This document shows positions 25,635 to 34,491 of a DNA stretch of 61,787 nucleotides, piece after piece; position 1 is the stretch's first letter; each line of letters opens with the position of its first letter. The notes beneath the pieces were generated by a model. The model saw only the letters and a program-made list of their open reading frames with translations. It ran no database searches and was not told the DNA's origin. A program made the position numbers and the translations under genes. Location of the stretch: assembly GCA_004402895.1 (NCBI GenBank), contig SORT01000008.1:1-61787 (forward strand). Reading direction: 5' to 3'. Source of the stretch: Fidelibacterota bacterium MT.SAG.3 (GTDB lineage Bacteria; Fidelibacterota; SORT01).

Positions 25635-26720
25635 ATGTCGCCTAAATCCTGCTATTTTTACTTTGTTTTCATCTTTATTCTCGACCTTCAACAGTTATCT
25701 GCCCAAGAGAAATTTTATTTCTATCAGCCAAAAACAATTGGTTCAGAATCTTCTTTTAATCCGTTGCGAATGATATTCAATAACGGTTACGGTATCCTGG
25801 CAGCCAACACCCGGAATAATGACATAACAGCGATAAATTACTCCATAGGTTTGGAAAATACATGGGATAACATCACAAGTCCGATTGAACACATCGGGAT
25901 CTACGGATGGGGTAATTTCTTTCTGGGGGAACTCATACCAACCTCTTACGAATTAAAAAACGCTCAATGGTGGCCCAATTACACTAACCACCTTATCGGT
26001 GGGGGAATGCTGTACAGGAAAACCTCGGAATGGTATGAATTCAATGGCGCTCCCAACCCAAAACTGTTGGCATATATAAATATTATGGCAATGCACCTCT
26101 TTAATGAAGTGGTTGAAAATAATTCGTTTAAAGGGACAAATATAGACCCGATAACCGATCTACTTCTATTCGACCAGCTCGGTATCTTATTATTCAATAA
26201 CGAAAGAGCTGCTCGTTTTTTTTCCTCGAAACTGAAGATGCGTGACTGGTCCCTTCAGCCATCTCTGAATTTTGCCAATGGAGAATTAGATAACGCCGCA
26301 CAAAATTATGTTATATTCGTACCCTATCCGGGTAGCAACAGAACTTCGCTATTCTATTATTGGGGGAATAACGGTATCGTCGGCTTATCCCGTGAATTGA
26401 AAAACAAGGATAATCTATCTCTCGGTTTTGGATTGACGCTCAAGGATTTCGTAGAGCTGAGTACAACCGACGGTGTTCGCAAGGTCACCACCGACCTTGT
26501 ATGGACAGCCGGAGGGTTCTATGATAGAAACGGCTCACTTCTTACAAGTCTGATTCTATCCGGTACAAAAAGATATAGAGCGCTGCTTAACATCTATCCC
26601 GGCATTTTGCATATCGGAAATTTTTCACCGGGAATATTCGGAGCTCTGAACAAAAATAACGAAGCAACGGTTGGAGTGAGCTTTTCGTTTCTCCCCGTAG
26701 CAATTTCATTCAGTCAATAA
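25635..26720 (+). CDS. Exported protein of unknown function, possibly outer membrane
   Basis: This is one of few plus-strand genes. From the ATG at 25635 it has 361 residues. A TTG 36 nt upstream would add 12 residues and neither start has a clear ribosome binding site. A signal peptide ends LSAQ (about 24). The mature part is rich in aromatic residues and alternating strands (YGILAANTRNNDITAINYSI, LSLGFGLTLKDFVEL), and ends in a strand with a phenylalanine two residues from the end. This suggests an outer-membrane barrel or a membrane-associated enzyme. No family is recognised. A strong terminator follows. Confidence 0.75.
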   Translation: MSPKSCYFYFVFIFILDLQQLSAQEKFYFYQPKTIGSESSFNPLRMIFNNGYGILAANTRNNDITAINYSIGLENTWDNITSPIEHIGIYGWGNFFLGELIPTSYELKNAQWWPNYTNHLIGGGMLYRKTSEWYEFNGAPNPKLLAYINIMAMHLFNEVVENNSFKGTNIDPITDLLLFDQLGILLFNNERAARFFSSKLKMRDWSLQPSLNFANGELDNAAQNYVIFVPYPGSNRTSLFYYWGNNGIVGLSRELKNKDNLSLGFGLTLKDFVELSTTDGVRKVTTDLVWTAGGFYDRNGSLLTSLILSGTKRYRALLNIYPGILHIGNFSPGIFGALNKNNEATVGVSFSFLPVAISFSQ

Positions 26721-26814
26721 GCCATCCCGCTGTTAGATTGTACGGTCAGGGCAAGCCCTAACCCGCACTCATAAGACAGTTGCCCCTGTCGTATCAATGA
26801 AATTCATAAAAAAA

Positions 26815-26838
26815 CCGGAGTTCGATCAAGAACTCCGG
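26815..26838. terminator. Bidirectional terminator between convergent genes
   Basis: The stem CCGGAGTT/AACTCCGG has an 8-base loop and A- and T-runs on both flanks. It separates the plus-strand exported gene from the minus-strand lipoprotein gene. Confidence 0.9.
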
Positions 26839-26860
26839 CTTTTTTATTATTATTTTGGGC

Positions 26861-27793
26861 TTAGGGCATTCGCCGTATCATATACGGTAATCCCATCACT
26901 TTCGTATTTACTTCTCCCGTAGGATCAAAGATCGTTCCCCAATCGATCGCGTCGATAAAACCATGCCGCATCCTGCCTCTTATCGTTCTTGACCGGAAAT
27001 TCCCTGTATAAACATTGTCGTCCACTACTTCATCACCATGGGTGCCGTCGTCGAACAGACGTTTTCTTCCCTTATCTATCCTGCTCCGCGCGCCATGATG
27101 CATCAGAACCATTTCCCTGTCGAAACTGCTTGAATTTGTCAGCGTAAGGAGTACTGTGACTGTGTCGCCCGGTTCAAATTCCGGCAGCTCCCGCCAATTA
27201 AAGAATGTATTGAGCGGATCGGTTATGATCAATGAATCTCCCGCTGTAGATATCATGGAAAACTCCAAGAATTCTATAGTAGACGCAATTGTACCGCCTA
27301 TCACAGGGGTCACTCCCACTATTCTCCAATTCAATCTTCTCGCTTCTCCATCGCCTACTCTTCTCAGCTTTATCTTCCGTATCATCTCCATATTGAAAGG
27401 CTTTACAAAAGTATCAATAACGGTGGTATCGAGAGAAATAAAAGCAATTATGATAAAATCTCCGGTAATGGTCGCGGTAGATGTAACTATGGCAATTGTA
27501 TCTCCTAAGATCTCAACGGTGCGCTCGAAACTCGTACTGTCGATGCGTCGACCAATTTTTATCGGACTCAATGTATCGGCTGCTATTTTTCCCAATCCAC
27601 CACTGGAATAGCTGCCTATATCCACAGCCCCGCCGTCATCCAAACCATCAAGCCGTTCAAGACTATCTGCCGCGGTTATAATTGAAAGAATTGCTTCCTC
27701 AACTGTATCAAAATCGTAGTTGAGGACATCATCTTCCGAACATGCCGTCAAAAAGATCCCAGCAAACATCATCATTATGAGTGTCGTTTTCAT
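26861..27793 (-). CDS. Putative lipoprotein of unknown function
   Basis: The 310-residue protein has a lipoprotein signal with lipobox LTAC (Cys about 18). An acidic linker follows. The rest is beta-rich, with a C-terminal segment (about 245-300) containing FDDGTHGDEVVDDNVYTGNF, which resembles the calcium-rich loop seen in choice-of-anchor or cadherin-like secreted proteins of FCB bacteria. No enzymatic motif is seen. It is the last gene of the run that starts with the ECF sigma gene, 34 nt after nadC. Confidence 0.72.
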   Translation of the reverse strand: MKTTLIMMMFAGIFLTACSEDDVLNYDFDTVEEAILSIITAADSLERLDGLDDGGAVDIGSYSSGGLGKIAADTLSPIKIGRRIDSTSFERTVEILGDTIAIVTSTATITGDFIIIAFISLDTTVIDTFVKPFNMEMIRKIKLRRVGDGEARRLNWRIVGVTPVIGGTIASTIEFLEFSMISTAGDSLIITDPLNTFFNWRELPEFEPGDTVTVLLTLTNSSSFDREMVLMHHGARSRIDKGRKRLFDDGTHGDEVVDDNVYTGNFRSRTIRGRMRHGFIDAIDWGTIFDPTGEVNTKVMGLPYMIRRMP

Positions 27794-27827
27794 TTAACTC
27801 TCCATCTCGTTCTCCTCTGTTCTGTTA

Positions 27828-28685
27828 TTAACTTGCGTCTATCAGCATTGTGAGATCAAATGCCTTGACCGAATGCGTCAAAGCGCCGATTGAAATGTAA
27901 TCCGCTCCCGCATCGGCATACGAACGTACATTCTCAAGGTTGATACCACCTGAAACTTCTAATTTCCATCTGCCGGGTAACTCTTCTCTTATTTTCTTCA
28001 CTTCTTCGGGGGTCATGTTATCCAAAAGGATCCTGTCAACGCCCCTTACACTTGCGATTTTTACCTCTTCTTTGTTGCGGGCTTCCACAATCAGTTGAAT
28101 TAAGTCTCTATCAGTTCCCACAGCTGCTAAGGCATTCGACAGTGCTTTTTGTAATCCTCCAGCCCATTCGGCATGATTCTCTTTGATCAGTATTTGATCG
28201 TAAAGACCCATACGATGATTACTTCCTCCTCCCGTCCTGACCGCATATTTTTCTATGCTCCGAAGGGTCGGAGTCGTTTTTCGTGTATCAAGTATAACGC
28301 TCCTGCCTTCCACTAATTCCACAAATTGGTTTGTGTATGAAGCTATTCCGCTCATCCTTCCGAGAAAATTCAGAGCGACTCTTTCGGCTTTAAGCAGGGA
28401 ACCGCCGTTTCCGGCTATTTTCATCAAAAGATCGCCCTCTTTTATCTTTTCGCCGTCCTCCTTTAATTTTTCTACCTTGAGCAGATCGTCTACCTGCAAA
28501 AATACCATTTCAGCTATCTCTATGCCCGCAAGAATTCCATCATCTTTCGACCTGATAGTTGCTTTCGCATATCTCGGTTCGGAAACTACTATCTCGGTAG
28601 TGAGATCGCCGTCGCCTATATCCTCTGCGAGCGACCTCACTACAAGATCAGTCAATTCTTCTTTTAATTTTTTATCGAGCATCAT
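27828..28685 (-). CDS. nadC: Quinolinate phosphoribosyltransferase (carboxylating)
   Basis: The 285-residue enzyme converts quinolinate and PRPP to nicotinate mononucleotide in NAD synthesis. Signatures are ALNFLGRMSGIAS, TRKTTPTLRSIEKYAVRTGG, the catalytic-site NHRMGLYDQILIKENH and the C-terminal phosphate-binding ELPGRWKLEVSGGINLENV. Length is typical. nadA and nadB are not in the window. It starts 3 nt after the Spy-like gene, so it probably rides in the ECF-controlled transcript, possibly by chance. Confidence 0.95.
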   Translation of the reverse strand: MMLDKKLKEELTDLVVRSLAEDIGDGDLTTEIVVSEPRYAKATIRSKDDGILAGIEIAEMVFLQVDDLLKVEKLKEDGEKIKEGDLLMKIAGNGGSLLKAERVALNFLGRMSGIASYTNQFVELVEGRSVILDTRKTTPTLRSIEKYAVRTGGGSNHRMGLYDQILIKENHAEWAGGLQKALSNALAAVGTDRDLIQLIVEARNKEEVKIASVRGVDRILLDNMTPEEVKKIREELPGRWKLEVSGGINLENVRSYADAGADYISIGALTHSVKAFDLTMLIDAS

Positions 28686-28688
28686 CCC

Positions 28689-29177
28689 TTACATTTCTTT
28701 ATGCATGGAATGTTCTTTACCTTTTTTCATTCGCATCATTTTACCTTTCCTGCCTCCATGCATACTCTTTTTCCAGTCAATCCATTGTTCATCTGTAAGC
28801 TTATTTTTGACCTTAAAATGCGTACTGATGTGTAATTTCCTCTTCGATGCCGATTTGGCGGCAATGTTGTCGATTTGTTTATTCAACTCTTTTTCCGACG
28901 CGCCGTCCATCATAGATTTTTTGAAATCCAGCTCCAAGATCTTCAGTTTAGAGTCGGCTTCTATGGATTTTTTTTGAAATTCATGGTGAATATTTTTTAA
29001 CTCTTTTACTTGTTTCTCGCTTAACCCTAACTCTTCCGCATGAGAAAGAATCGGCATGTGTTTTCTACCCATACCCATTTTACCATGCTCCTTACAAGGC
29101 ATCTGAGCAAATACTGAACTGGTCAGCAGAAAAGTCAGCGCTCCCAACATCACTATATTCGTTTTAATATTTTTCAT
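28689..29177 (-). CDS. Spy/CpxP-like periplasmic Met/His-rich protein
   Basis: The 162-residue protein has a signal peptide (about 1-24, ending VFA). An N-terminal MPCKEHGKMGMGRKHMP metal-like cluster follows. The helical core has two LTxxQ-like repeats (LGLSEKQVKELKNIHHEFQK and LTDEQWIDWKKSMHGG). The tail is rich in Met, His and Lys. The Spy/CpxP fold binds unfolded proteins or metals in the periplasm. Its place after an ECF sigma/anti-sigma pair suggests an envelope or metal stress effector or sensor. Confidence 0.8.
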   Translation of the reverse strand: MKNIKTNIVMLGALTFLLTSSVFAQMPCKEHGKMGMGRKHMPILSHAEELGLSEKQVKELKNIHHEFQKKSIEADSKLKILELDFKKSMMDGASEKELNKQIDNIAAKSASKRKLHISTHFKVKNKLTDEQWIDWKKSMHGGRKGKMMRMKKGKEHSMHKEM

Positions 29178-29188
29178 AATTTTCCCCC

Positions 29189-29686
29189 TTATCTTCTTAT
29201 TCCGTTATTCATCATCTGTCGGTTTTTTCTTGCTTCTCTCATCATATTTTCCATTCGGTCTCTAAACCTGTGTCTAAATACCATAAGCTTCGCTCTCTGA
29301 TCAGTCGAGAGGAGATCATCCATATTTCTAATAAAGTTCGCTCGATTCCTCAATGTTTTTATTTCTATTTCTGATATCCGCTCTATTTTTTCATCTAATT
29401 TTTTTCCGGACATACCTCCTTTCATCGCTTCTTCGTGTAATTCATGAAAAATAGATTGCCTTTCCATTTCTAACTCATCAATATTCTTATCATCCGCTCT
29501 GAGTCTCGGGAAGAATCTTCCCGCCTGCTCTTCAGTAAGATCCAATTCCTGAGTCATCTTCCAAATCCGGAGCATTTCGATCTGTTCTCTCCTTTGGTGC
29601 ATTTTCTGACCTCGCATTCCCGGTCGTTGAGCGAATAAGATTGTAGGCGCCAAGATCATAATCATCATAAGTATCATTTTCTTCAT
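29189..29686 (-). CDS. Spy/CpxP-like periplasmic protein
   Basis: The start chosen is the ATG after AAAGGAG, giving 165 residues. Longer frames run into the anti-sigma gene. A signal peptide (about 1-20, ending LFAQ) precedes RPGMRGQKMHQRREQIE and a long helical hairpin: TQELDLTEEQAGRFFPRL, then FHELHEEAMKGGMSGKKLDE, with a second repeat MDDLLSTDQRAKLMVFRHRF. This is the Spy/CpxP or periplasmic heavy-metal sensor (CnrX/ZraP-like) pattern. It lies directly after the anti-sigma gene. Confidence 0.8.
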   Translation of the reverse strand: MKKMILMMIMILAPTILFAQRPGMRGQKMHQRREQIEMLRIWKMTQELDLTEEQAGRFFPRLRADDKNIDELEMERQSIFHELHEEAMKGGMSGKKLDEKIERISEIEIKTLRNRANFIRNMDDLLSTDQRAKLMVFRHRFRDRMENMMREARKNRQMMNNGIRR

Positions 29687-29696
29687 AAGTACTCCT

Positions 29697-30296
29697 TTAA
29701 AGTATATTTTCTTTGGAAAAATTTTCGTAAAAATCGTGCCATTCATTCTCACTAAGATTTTCTATTTGATCATCATCAGAATCATATTGATAAATTTCAA
29801 GGTATTCTCCGATCTCCTCGTCGATAACAGCTGAAAGCAGTTCCCAATCATCACTGCTAAAAGTAGCGCTCAACCCGCTGATAGTGTAGTTCTCTGATTG
29901 AATTGAACTATAGTAGTAATCGGGTTCATCTTGGACTATTATCTCGCTCTCTTCTGAATTGAGATTATATAATAAGAATGCCGAACTAACTATCAACAGC
30001 AGCGAAGCGAAAGCTCCAACCCAACGATTATCGAATAGAAATGAAAGTGAAACCTTTTTCTCTTTCTGTTCCGCTCTTTCTCTCACACGTGGCGCCAAAG
30101 ACGCGAAGTAACTCTTTTGCGGCATATCAAAGTTAGGCGCTGAAAAAATCATGAGAGTCTCCTTCAACAAATTTATACTTTCCGAGCACTCAGAACATTC
30201 ATTGAGATGCGCTTTTATCTCTTCCTGTTCATTCTTTGGTAGCTCCTCCATCACAAAGTCGTTTAATTTCGTTTTATAAAGAGAATGATTTGTCAT
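29697..30296 (-). CDS. Zinc-finger anti-sigma factor
   Basis: The 199-residue protein has an N-terminal zf-HC2/ZAS motif, HxxxCxxC at about 30-37 (AHLNECSECSE). A linker leads to one membrane segment (about 92-112, VGAFASLLLIVSSAFLLY) and an acidic periplasmic domain. By family knowledge the N-terminus holds the ECF sigma factor inactive in the cytoplasm, and the periplasmic part receives the signal. It overlaps the sigma gene by 4 bp. Confidence 0.88.
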   Translation of the reverse strand: MTNHSLYKTKLNDFVMEELPKNEQEEIKAHLNECSECSESINLLKETLMIFSAPNFDMPQKSYFASLAPRVRERAEQKEKKVSLSFLFDNRWVGAFASLLLIVSSAFLLYNLNSEESEIIVQDEPDYYYSSIQSENYTISGLSATFSSDDWELLSAVIDEEIGEYLEIYQYDSDDDQIENLSENEWHDFYENFSKENIL

Positions 30297-30835
30297 TTTA
30301 ATTTTTTATCCGAAACAAATTTTTTCAATTTTGTCATCGCTTGATGAAAATTAGCTCTCGAGGCGCTTTCCGTCGTACCCATGAGAGCTCCGATTTCGCT
30401 GAACTTCATCTCCTCGTAAAGCCGTAAGACAAAGACCGCTCTCTGTTTTTCCGGCAATGTCTTAAGTGCATTTTCCACTATCATTCTGCGTTCTTTCTCT
30501 TCCGCGGCGACCTCAGGAAGAACCGTGTCCGAGCTGATTTTTTCCATATAATCCTCAACAGGATTATCAGAGAAGAGCTTTTTACGCCTCGATCTGGAAT
30601 AAGTGAGGTTCAAAGCAATACGAGTCAGCCAGGTACCGATGTCCGCTTCTCCTCTGTAACTGTCAATATTCTTATACGCTTTCAAAAATGTCTCCTGAAC
30701 AATATCATCGGCATCTTCATGTGTTCCTACCATCCCCCTCACGGTCCGGTATATCCTTTCCCCGTATTTAAGGACAATCCGGTTAAAATGCCGCTCTGTA
30801 TTAAAATCGACCCCGCTAAATTTATCATCTCCCAA
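30293..30835 (-). CDS. ECF-type RNA polymerase sigma factor
   Basis: The 180-residue sigma factor has region 2 (GTHEDADDIVQETFLKAYKN, then YRGEADIGTWLTRIALNLTY) and region 4 (LPEKQRAVFVLRLYEEMKFS, then EIGALMGTTESASRANFHQA). Regions 1 and 3 are absent, as in ECF factors. It heads a run of sigma, anti-sigma and two Spy-like genes and probably drives its own operon. The target promoter is not identifiable with confidence. Confidence 0.92.
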   Translation of the reverse strand: MGDDKFSGVDFNTERHFNRIVLKYGERIYRTVRGMVGTHEDADDIVQETFLKAYKNIDSYRGEADIGTWLTRIALNLTYSRSRRKKLFSDNPVEDYMEKISSDTVLPEVAAEEKERRMIVENALKTLPEKQRAVFVLRLYEEMKFSEIGALMGTTESASRANFHQAMTKLKKFVSDKKLK

Positions 30836-30848
30836 TCCGATACTTTTC

Positions 30849-30866
30849 CGTCTAAATAATTAGACG
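30849..30866. repeat. 7-bp-arm inverted repeat upstream of the ECF sigma gene
   Basis: CGTCTAA and TTAGACG flank a 4-base centre, 14 nt before the sigma ATG, in the 49-bp gap after addA. It could be an operator, a weak hairpin in the leader, or chance. There is no U-run, so it is not a normal terminator. Confidence 0.4.
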
Positions 30867-30884
30867 CTCAACTCGGGATTTCGT

Positions 30885-33800
30885 TTAAACCCCATCACAA
30901 TATTCTTTATAATAACCACAACTGCCGCATGCATCGGCATTTTTCTTGAAATCATTCTTCTTATAATCCTCGAATAGGTCCAAAAGATGCTTTTCCACCT
31001 GCAATATCGATTCATCGCTCACAGATATTTCCTTGAATTCATTGGTTTTTGTGAAATATAACAATGTTTTGTCCGGATACTCTCCGGTGATGTTTTTCAC
31101 TGCTTTGGCATATAGCATCAGCTGCGGTTTATAGTGCTCAACCTTCGTTTCTATATCGTTCTGCGTAATATCGTCGGTTTTGTAGTCGATCAGCGTTCGT
31201 TTTCCCTCACTATTACAGATAAGATCAATTGTTCCCTCTATTAAAACAGACTGGAACTCTATAAAAAAGTCCTCTTCCCGTTTCACATCTGATCCGTCAA
31301 GCGATAGAACCTCTTTGAACAGCTCCGTCTCGCGGAATCGGGCGGCGATATCCTGCAGTTCCGTTCTAAATTCTCCTGCTTTATTCCCTCTGACTCCTTC
31401 GGCTGATATAACTTCATCTACCAGCGAATCATCGTTAGTCGCCTGATAATCCATCTCCCAAAATAATTTATGGGCTACAGTTCCGAAGAGTTTACCTGTT
31501 GCTAAAATATCCTTCGAGTCTTCCTTTTCTTTCTTTAATTCGGGTTCTTCTATTCCGTGAAGCTCTTCAAGTGCGTATTTCCAGGAGCATTCGAGATATT
31601 TCAATAATTTTGTAGGAGTGATGCTCACCGGTTTTGATTCTTTCATAATCGGAGCAATGTATTCTTCAGTATATTCAATAACTGTTGAATTACCCTTTTC
31701 TTCAGATGAGGGTCTATAGAGTTCAACTTCAGGCAAGTCGATTATAATCGGGAATTTTAAACCGGCGAATTCGACTGCTGTTGAATCTTCCGAGTTCCCG
31801 ACACCAACGGTCTCGAAAAGATATTCCAGCCAAGTTCTTTTTTTAGGAGATTTTAGTCCCTCTTTTTTTGACACTCTCGAACCTACAAAAAACAGGTGAT
31901 CTTTTGCCCGAGTCATCGCCACATAAAATAATCTGCGTCGCTCAGCTAAGTTTTTTCTTTTATCTTGGGCTCTCAACAGCCAAAAGAGAGGGTCATATTC
32001 CGTGCTTTGTTGTTTGGATATTCGAAATCCGATTCCCTTTTTACTGTCATATTTAAAATTATCAGGGGAATGAGGGAATGAGGCTTCTAAATCGGGGAGA
32101 AATACGACCGGAAATTGTAATCCCTTTGAGCCATGCACCGTCGTTATCGTAACTACATCATCCTCTTCGGAAGACGCCTGAGCTTGACCTTCTTTCACAT
32201 TTCCGTTCTGAATCGTGTCCAATTGTTCTACAAGATCACCGAGAGTTTTAACTCCCGTTTTCTCAAAACTCGCAATTTGGTCAAGGAGTTTATAAATATT
32301 CAACGCCTTTTGCGTACCATTTTCTGTGGAAAGAAGAAAAGGGATATAGGCGATCTCATCAACTATCTTCTGCACGAAATCCGAGACGCCCATTCTGTCT
32401 TTTAATTTCCGGTATTTGGACATCAATTCTCCAGCTCTCATCAACCGCTTTTGATCTTCCTGAGAATAGTTGCCGCCGCTTTCGCTGCTCAGTGACGCGG
32501 AAAATCCGACACCCGTACCGATCAAGAATAGAGCGTTATCTGATAACCCTACTATCGGAGAGCGGAACCAAGCGGCATGGACATAATCGTCATTCGGCTT
32601 TTCAATTGCCCTAAGAAAATTCAGCAGATCGAGGATCTCAAGCCTGTCATAGAATCCGCTGCGGGTCTTCATGTAATAAGGGATTCCTAATTGATCAAAT
32701 TTGTCCAAGTAAACCGCGACTGAAGTCATTTTTTGGAATAGGATTCCGATATCGCTGAACTTCAATATTCTTTCTCCACCCTCGCCGTCAGATATGCCTT
32801 CTGCTCCCACAAACGAAAGAAGTTGTCTTGCCATCAGGTCCGCTTCCAATTCTCTATTTGAGACTCCTTCACCATTATCTGCTATCGGCAGCAGGAATTG
32901 TACGTTCGGAGTGTCGCCGAGTTTCTCGCGGAATGTTTGAGAAACTTCATACCCGTTATCCGTATCACCGAGAAATGAACTGAAGAAAGAATTGAAAAAC
33001 TTTATCATATCCGGTTGACTTCTATAGTTCTTTGTGATGTATAAAGGTCCCTCGATGCCGGTTTCTTCAATCATTTTTTGGAAATTGGAAACCTCTGCGC
33101 CGCGGAATTTATATATCGATTGGTTTTCATCGCCGACAAGAAAAAGTACAGGAACATTTTCGTCTTTTGTTGTTAAAATTTTGATAATATCCATCTGCAG
33201 ATTATCCGTGTCCTGAAACTCGTCAACAAGAATTTGCTTAAACTGCTGCCTGTAAAAAGCGGCAATATCCTTTCTTTCACTCAGTAGATTCATCGCCCGG
33301 AATAGCAGACCATCATAATCAAGAACGCCTAAAGAGCTCATTGTGTAGTCATATTCTTTGAAAAGCCGGCTCATAAACAGTTCTAAACCCTCAAGCAGCT
33401 TCTCCGCGGTTTCATTATTCATGAAATTGAGCTCTTTCTCGCCTCCGAATAATTCATCAATAACCGCTCTAATTGTTTTTAAAGAAGATTTGACTCTATC
33501 TTTTTCGCCTTCATCCCATGAAGTTTTTCTGCCTCCTCTTAAATCTATGGAATTCCCAAACTCCAACAACTTGGATAATTTTTCTCTGTTGCTCTTCTGT
33601 GCTGAAATTTCGTCAAACAGATCCAGCGCTTTCTCCCGTATCATCGCCATTGCATCACTCTTATCCAATGGAATGCATTTTTTCAGTTCATCGATCGAGC
33701 TTTTTATTTCTACGCTGTTCAACAGAATGCTTATCTCATCTTCGAGCATATTCTCAATCGTTTCTTCAAACTTGCCGTTTCGATGTAGAAACAGAGTGCT

Positions 33801-34355
33801 GTTGACGGCATTTGAAAATTTGTATCTGTCATTCAACATGCTTTCAGCTATGGATCGCAGATCGTTTAGCCCAAGAGCGCGAATCAACTCTTTTTCTTTT
33901 TCATTGTTTGTCCGAAGAAACCGCGCTGTCACCCGCTGAATGATCTCTTTGTACACTAAGCTTGATTCGTTAGATTCTAAAATCTGAAAATCAGGTTCAA
34001 TTTCCGCTTCAATCGCATATTTCTTCAGAATCGACTGACAAAAGCTGTGTATTGTAGAAATTGGCGCAGATTCAATGGTTAAGAGAGCTTTTTGAGCGTT
34101 CGAGCCTTTTTTCGTCTCCGGTTGTTCGAGCTCTGTCTCAATCAGACGTTCCCGAATTCTAATCTTCAACTCGGCAGCGGCTTTTATGGTAAAAGTAATG
34201 GCGAGAATCTCTTCGGTTTCAGCCAGCCCATCGATTATTACTTTAATATATCGTTCGACGAGTACTCTTGTTTTCCCGGAACCCGCTCCGGCAGAGATTG
34301 CCATCGGAGTTGTAGGATTATCTACAGCCTTTTTTTGTTGAGAATCCAATTCCAT
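30885..34355 (-). CDS. addA: AddA-type helicase-nuclease subunit
   Basis: This UvrD-family helicase has 1156 residues from the ATG at 34355. A TTG 48 nt upstream is the alternative start. Walker A is SAGAGSGKTRVLVERY near the N-terminus. Motif II region is ILVDEFQDTDNLQMDI, motif III LFLVGDENQSIYKFRGAE, motif V TVHGSKGLQFPVVFLPDLE and motif VI RRLFYVAMTRAKD. The C-terminal PD-(D/E)XK nuclease has GTIDLI, LIDYKTD and QLMLYAKA. A Cys (LECSWKYALEE) about 250 residues from the end plus a terminal CGSCGYYKEYC suggest an iron-sulfur staple, unusual for AddA. With AddB it resects DNA breaks. Confidence 0.9.
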   Translation of the reverse strand: MELDSQQKKAVDNPTTPMAISAGAGSGKTRVLVERYIKVIIDGLAETEEILAITFTIKAAAELKIRIRERLIETELEQPETKKGSNAQKALLTIESAPISTIHSFCQSILKKYAIEAEIEPDFQILESNESSLVYKEIIQRVTARFLRTNNEKEKELIRALGLNDLRSIAESMLNDRYKFSNAVNSTLFLHRNGKFEETIENMLEDEISILLNSVEIKSSIDELKKCIPLDKSDAMAMIREKALDLFDEISAQKSNREKLSKLLEFGNSIDLRGGRKTSWDEGEKDRVKSSLKTIRAVIDELFGGEKELNFMNNETAEKLLEGLELFMSRLFKEYDYTMSSLGVLDYDGLLFRAMNLLSERKDIAAFYRQQFKQILVDEFQDTDNLQMDIIKILTTKDENVPVLFLVGDENQSIYKFRGAEVSNFQKMIEETGIEGPLYITKNYRSQPDMIKFFNSFFSSFLGDTDNGYEVSQTFREKLGDTPNVQFLLPIADNGEGVSNRELEADLMARQLLSFVGAEGISDGEGGERILKFSDIGILFQKMTSVAVYLDKFDQLGIPYYMKTRSGFYDRLEILDLLNFLRAIEKPNDDYVHAAWFRSPIVGLSDNALFLIGTGVGFSASLSSESGGNYSQEDQKRLMRAGELMSKYRKLKDRMGVSDFVQKIVDEIAYIPFLLSTENGTQKALNIYKLLDQIASFEKTGVKTLGDLVEQLDTIQNGNVKEGQAQASSEEDDVVTITTVHGSKGLQFPVVFLPDLEASFPHSPDNFKYDSKKGIGFRISKQQSTEYDPLFWLLRAQDKRKNLAERRRLFYVAMTRAKDHLFFVGSRVSKKEGLKSPKKRTWLEYLFETVGVGNSEDSTAVEFAGLKFPIIIDLPEVELYRPSSEEKGNSTVIEYTEEYIAPIMKESKPVSITPTKLLKYLECSWKYALEELHGIEEPELKKEKEDSKDILATGKLFGTVAHKLFWEMDYQATNDDSLVDEVISAEGVRGNKAGEFRTELQDIAARFRETELFKEVLSLDGSDVKREEDFFIEFQSVLIEGTIDLICNSEGKRTLIDYKTDDITQNDIETKVEHYKPQLMLYAKAVKNITGEYPDKTLLYFTKTNEFKEISVSDESILQVEKHLLDLFEDYKKNDFKKNADACGSCGYYKEYCDGV

Positions 34356-34491
34356 ATCGAGCTTCAATATACTCCGTGCGGTAGTTGGTTGCAATCGCTT
34401 CAACCTTACGCGAATTCAGGAAATGAGTAGCCCTTTCAATTTCTTCGATTTAACTTATTATCAGATTCGCTGATAAGCGAACTTGGGGAAA

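Noticed and set aside
33358-33939. Long plus-strand frames inside addA, addB, dnaK and clpB
   Set aside because: They are mirror frames of minus-strand genes with strong motif evidence and have no motifs of their own.
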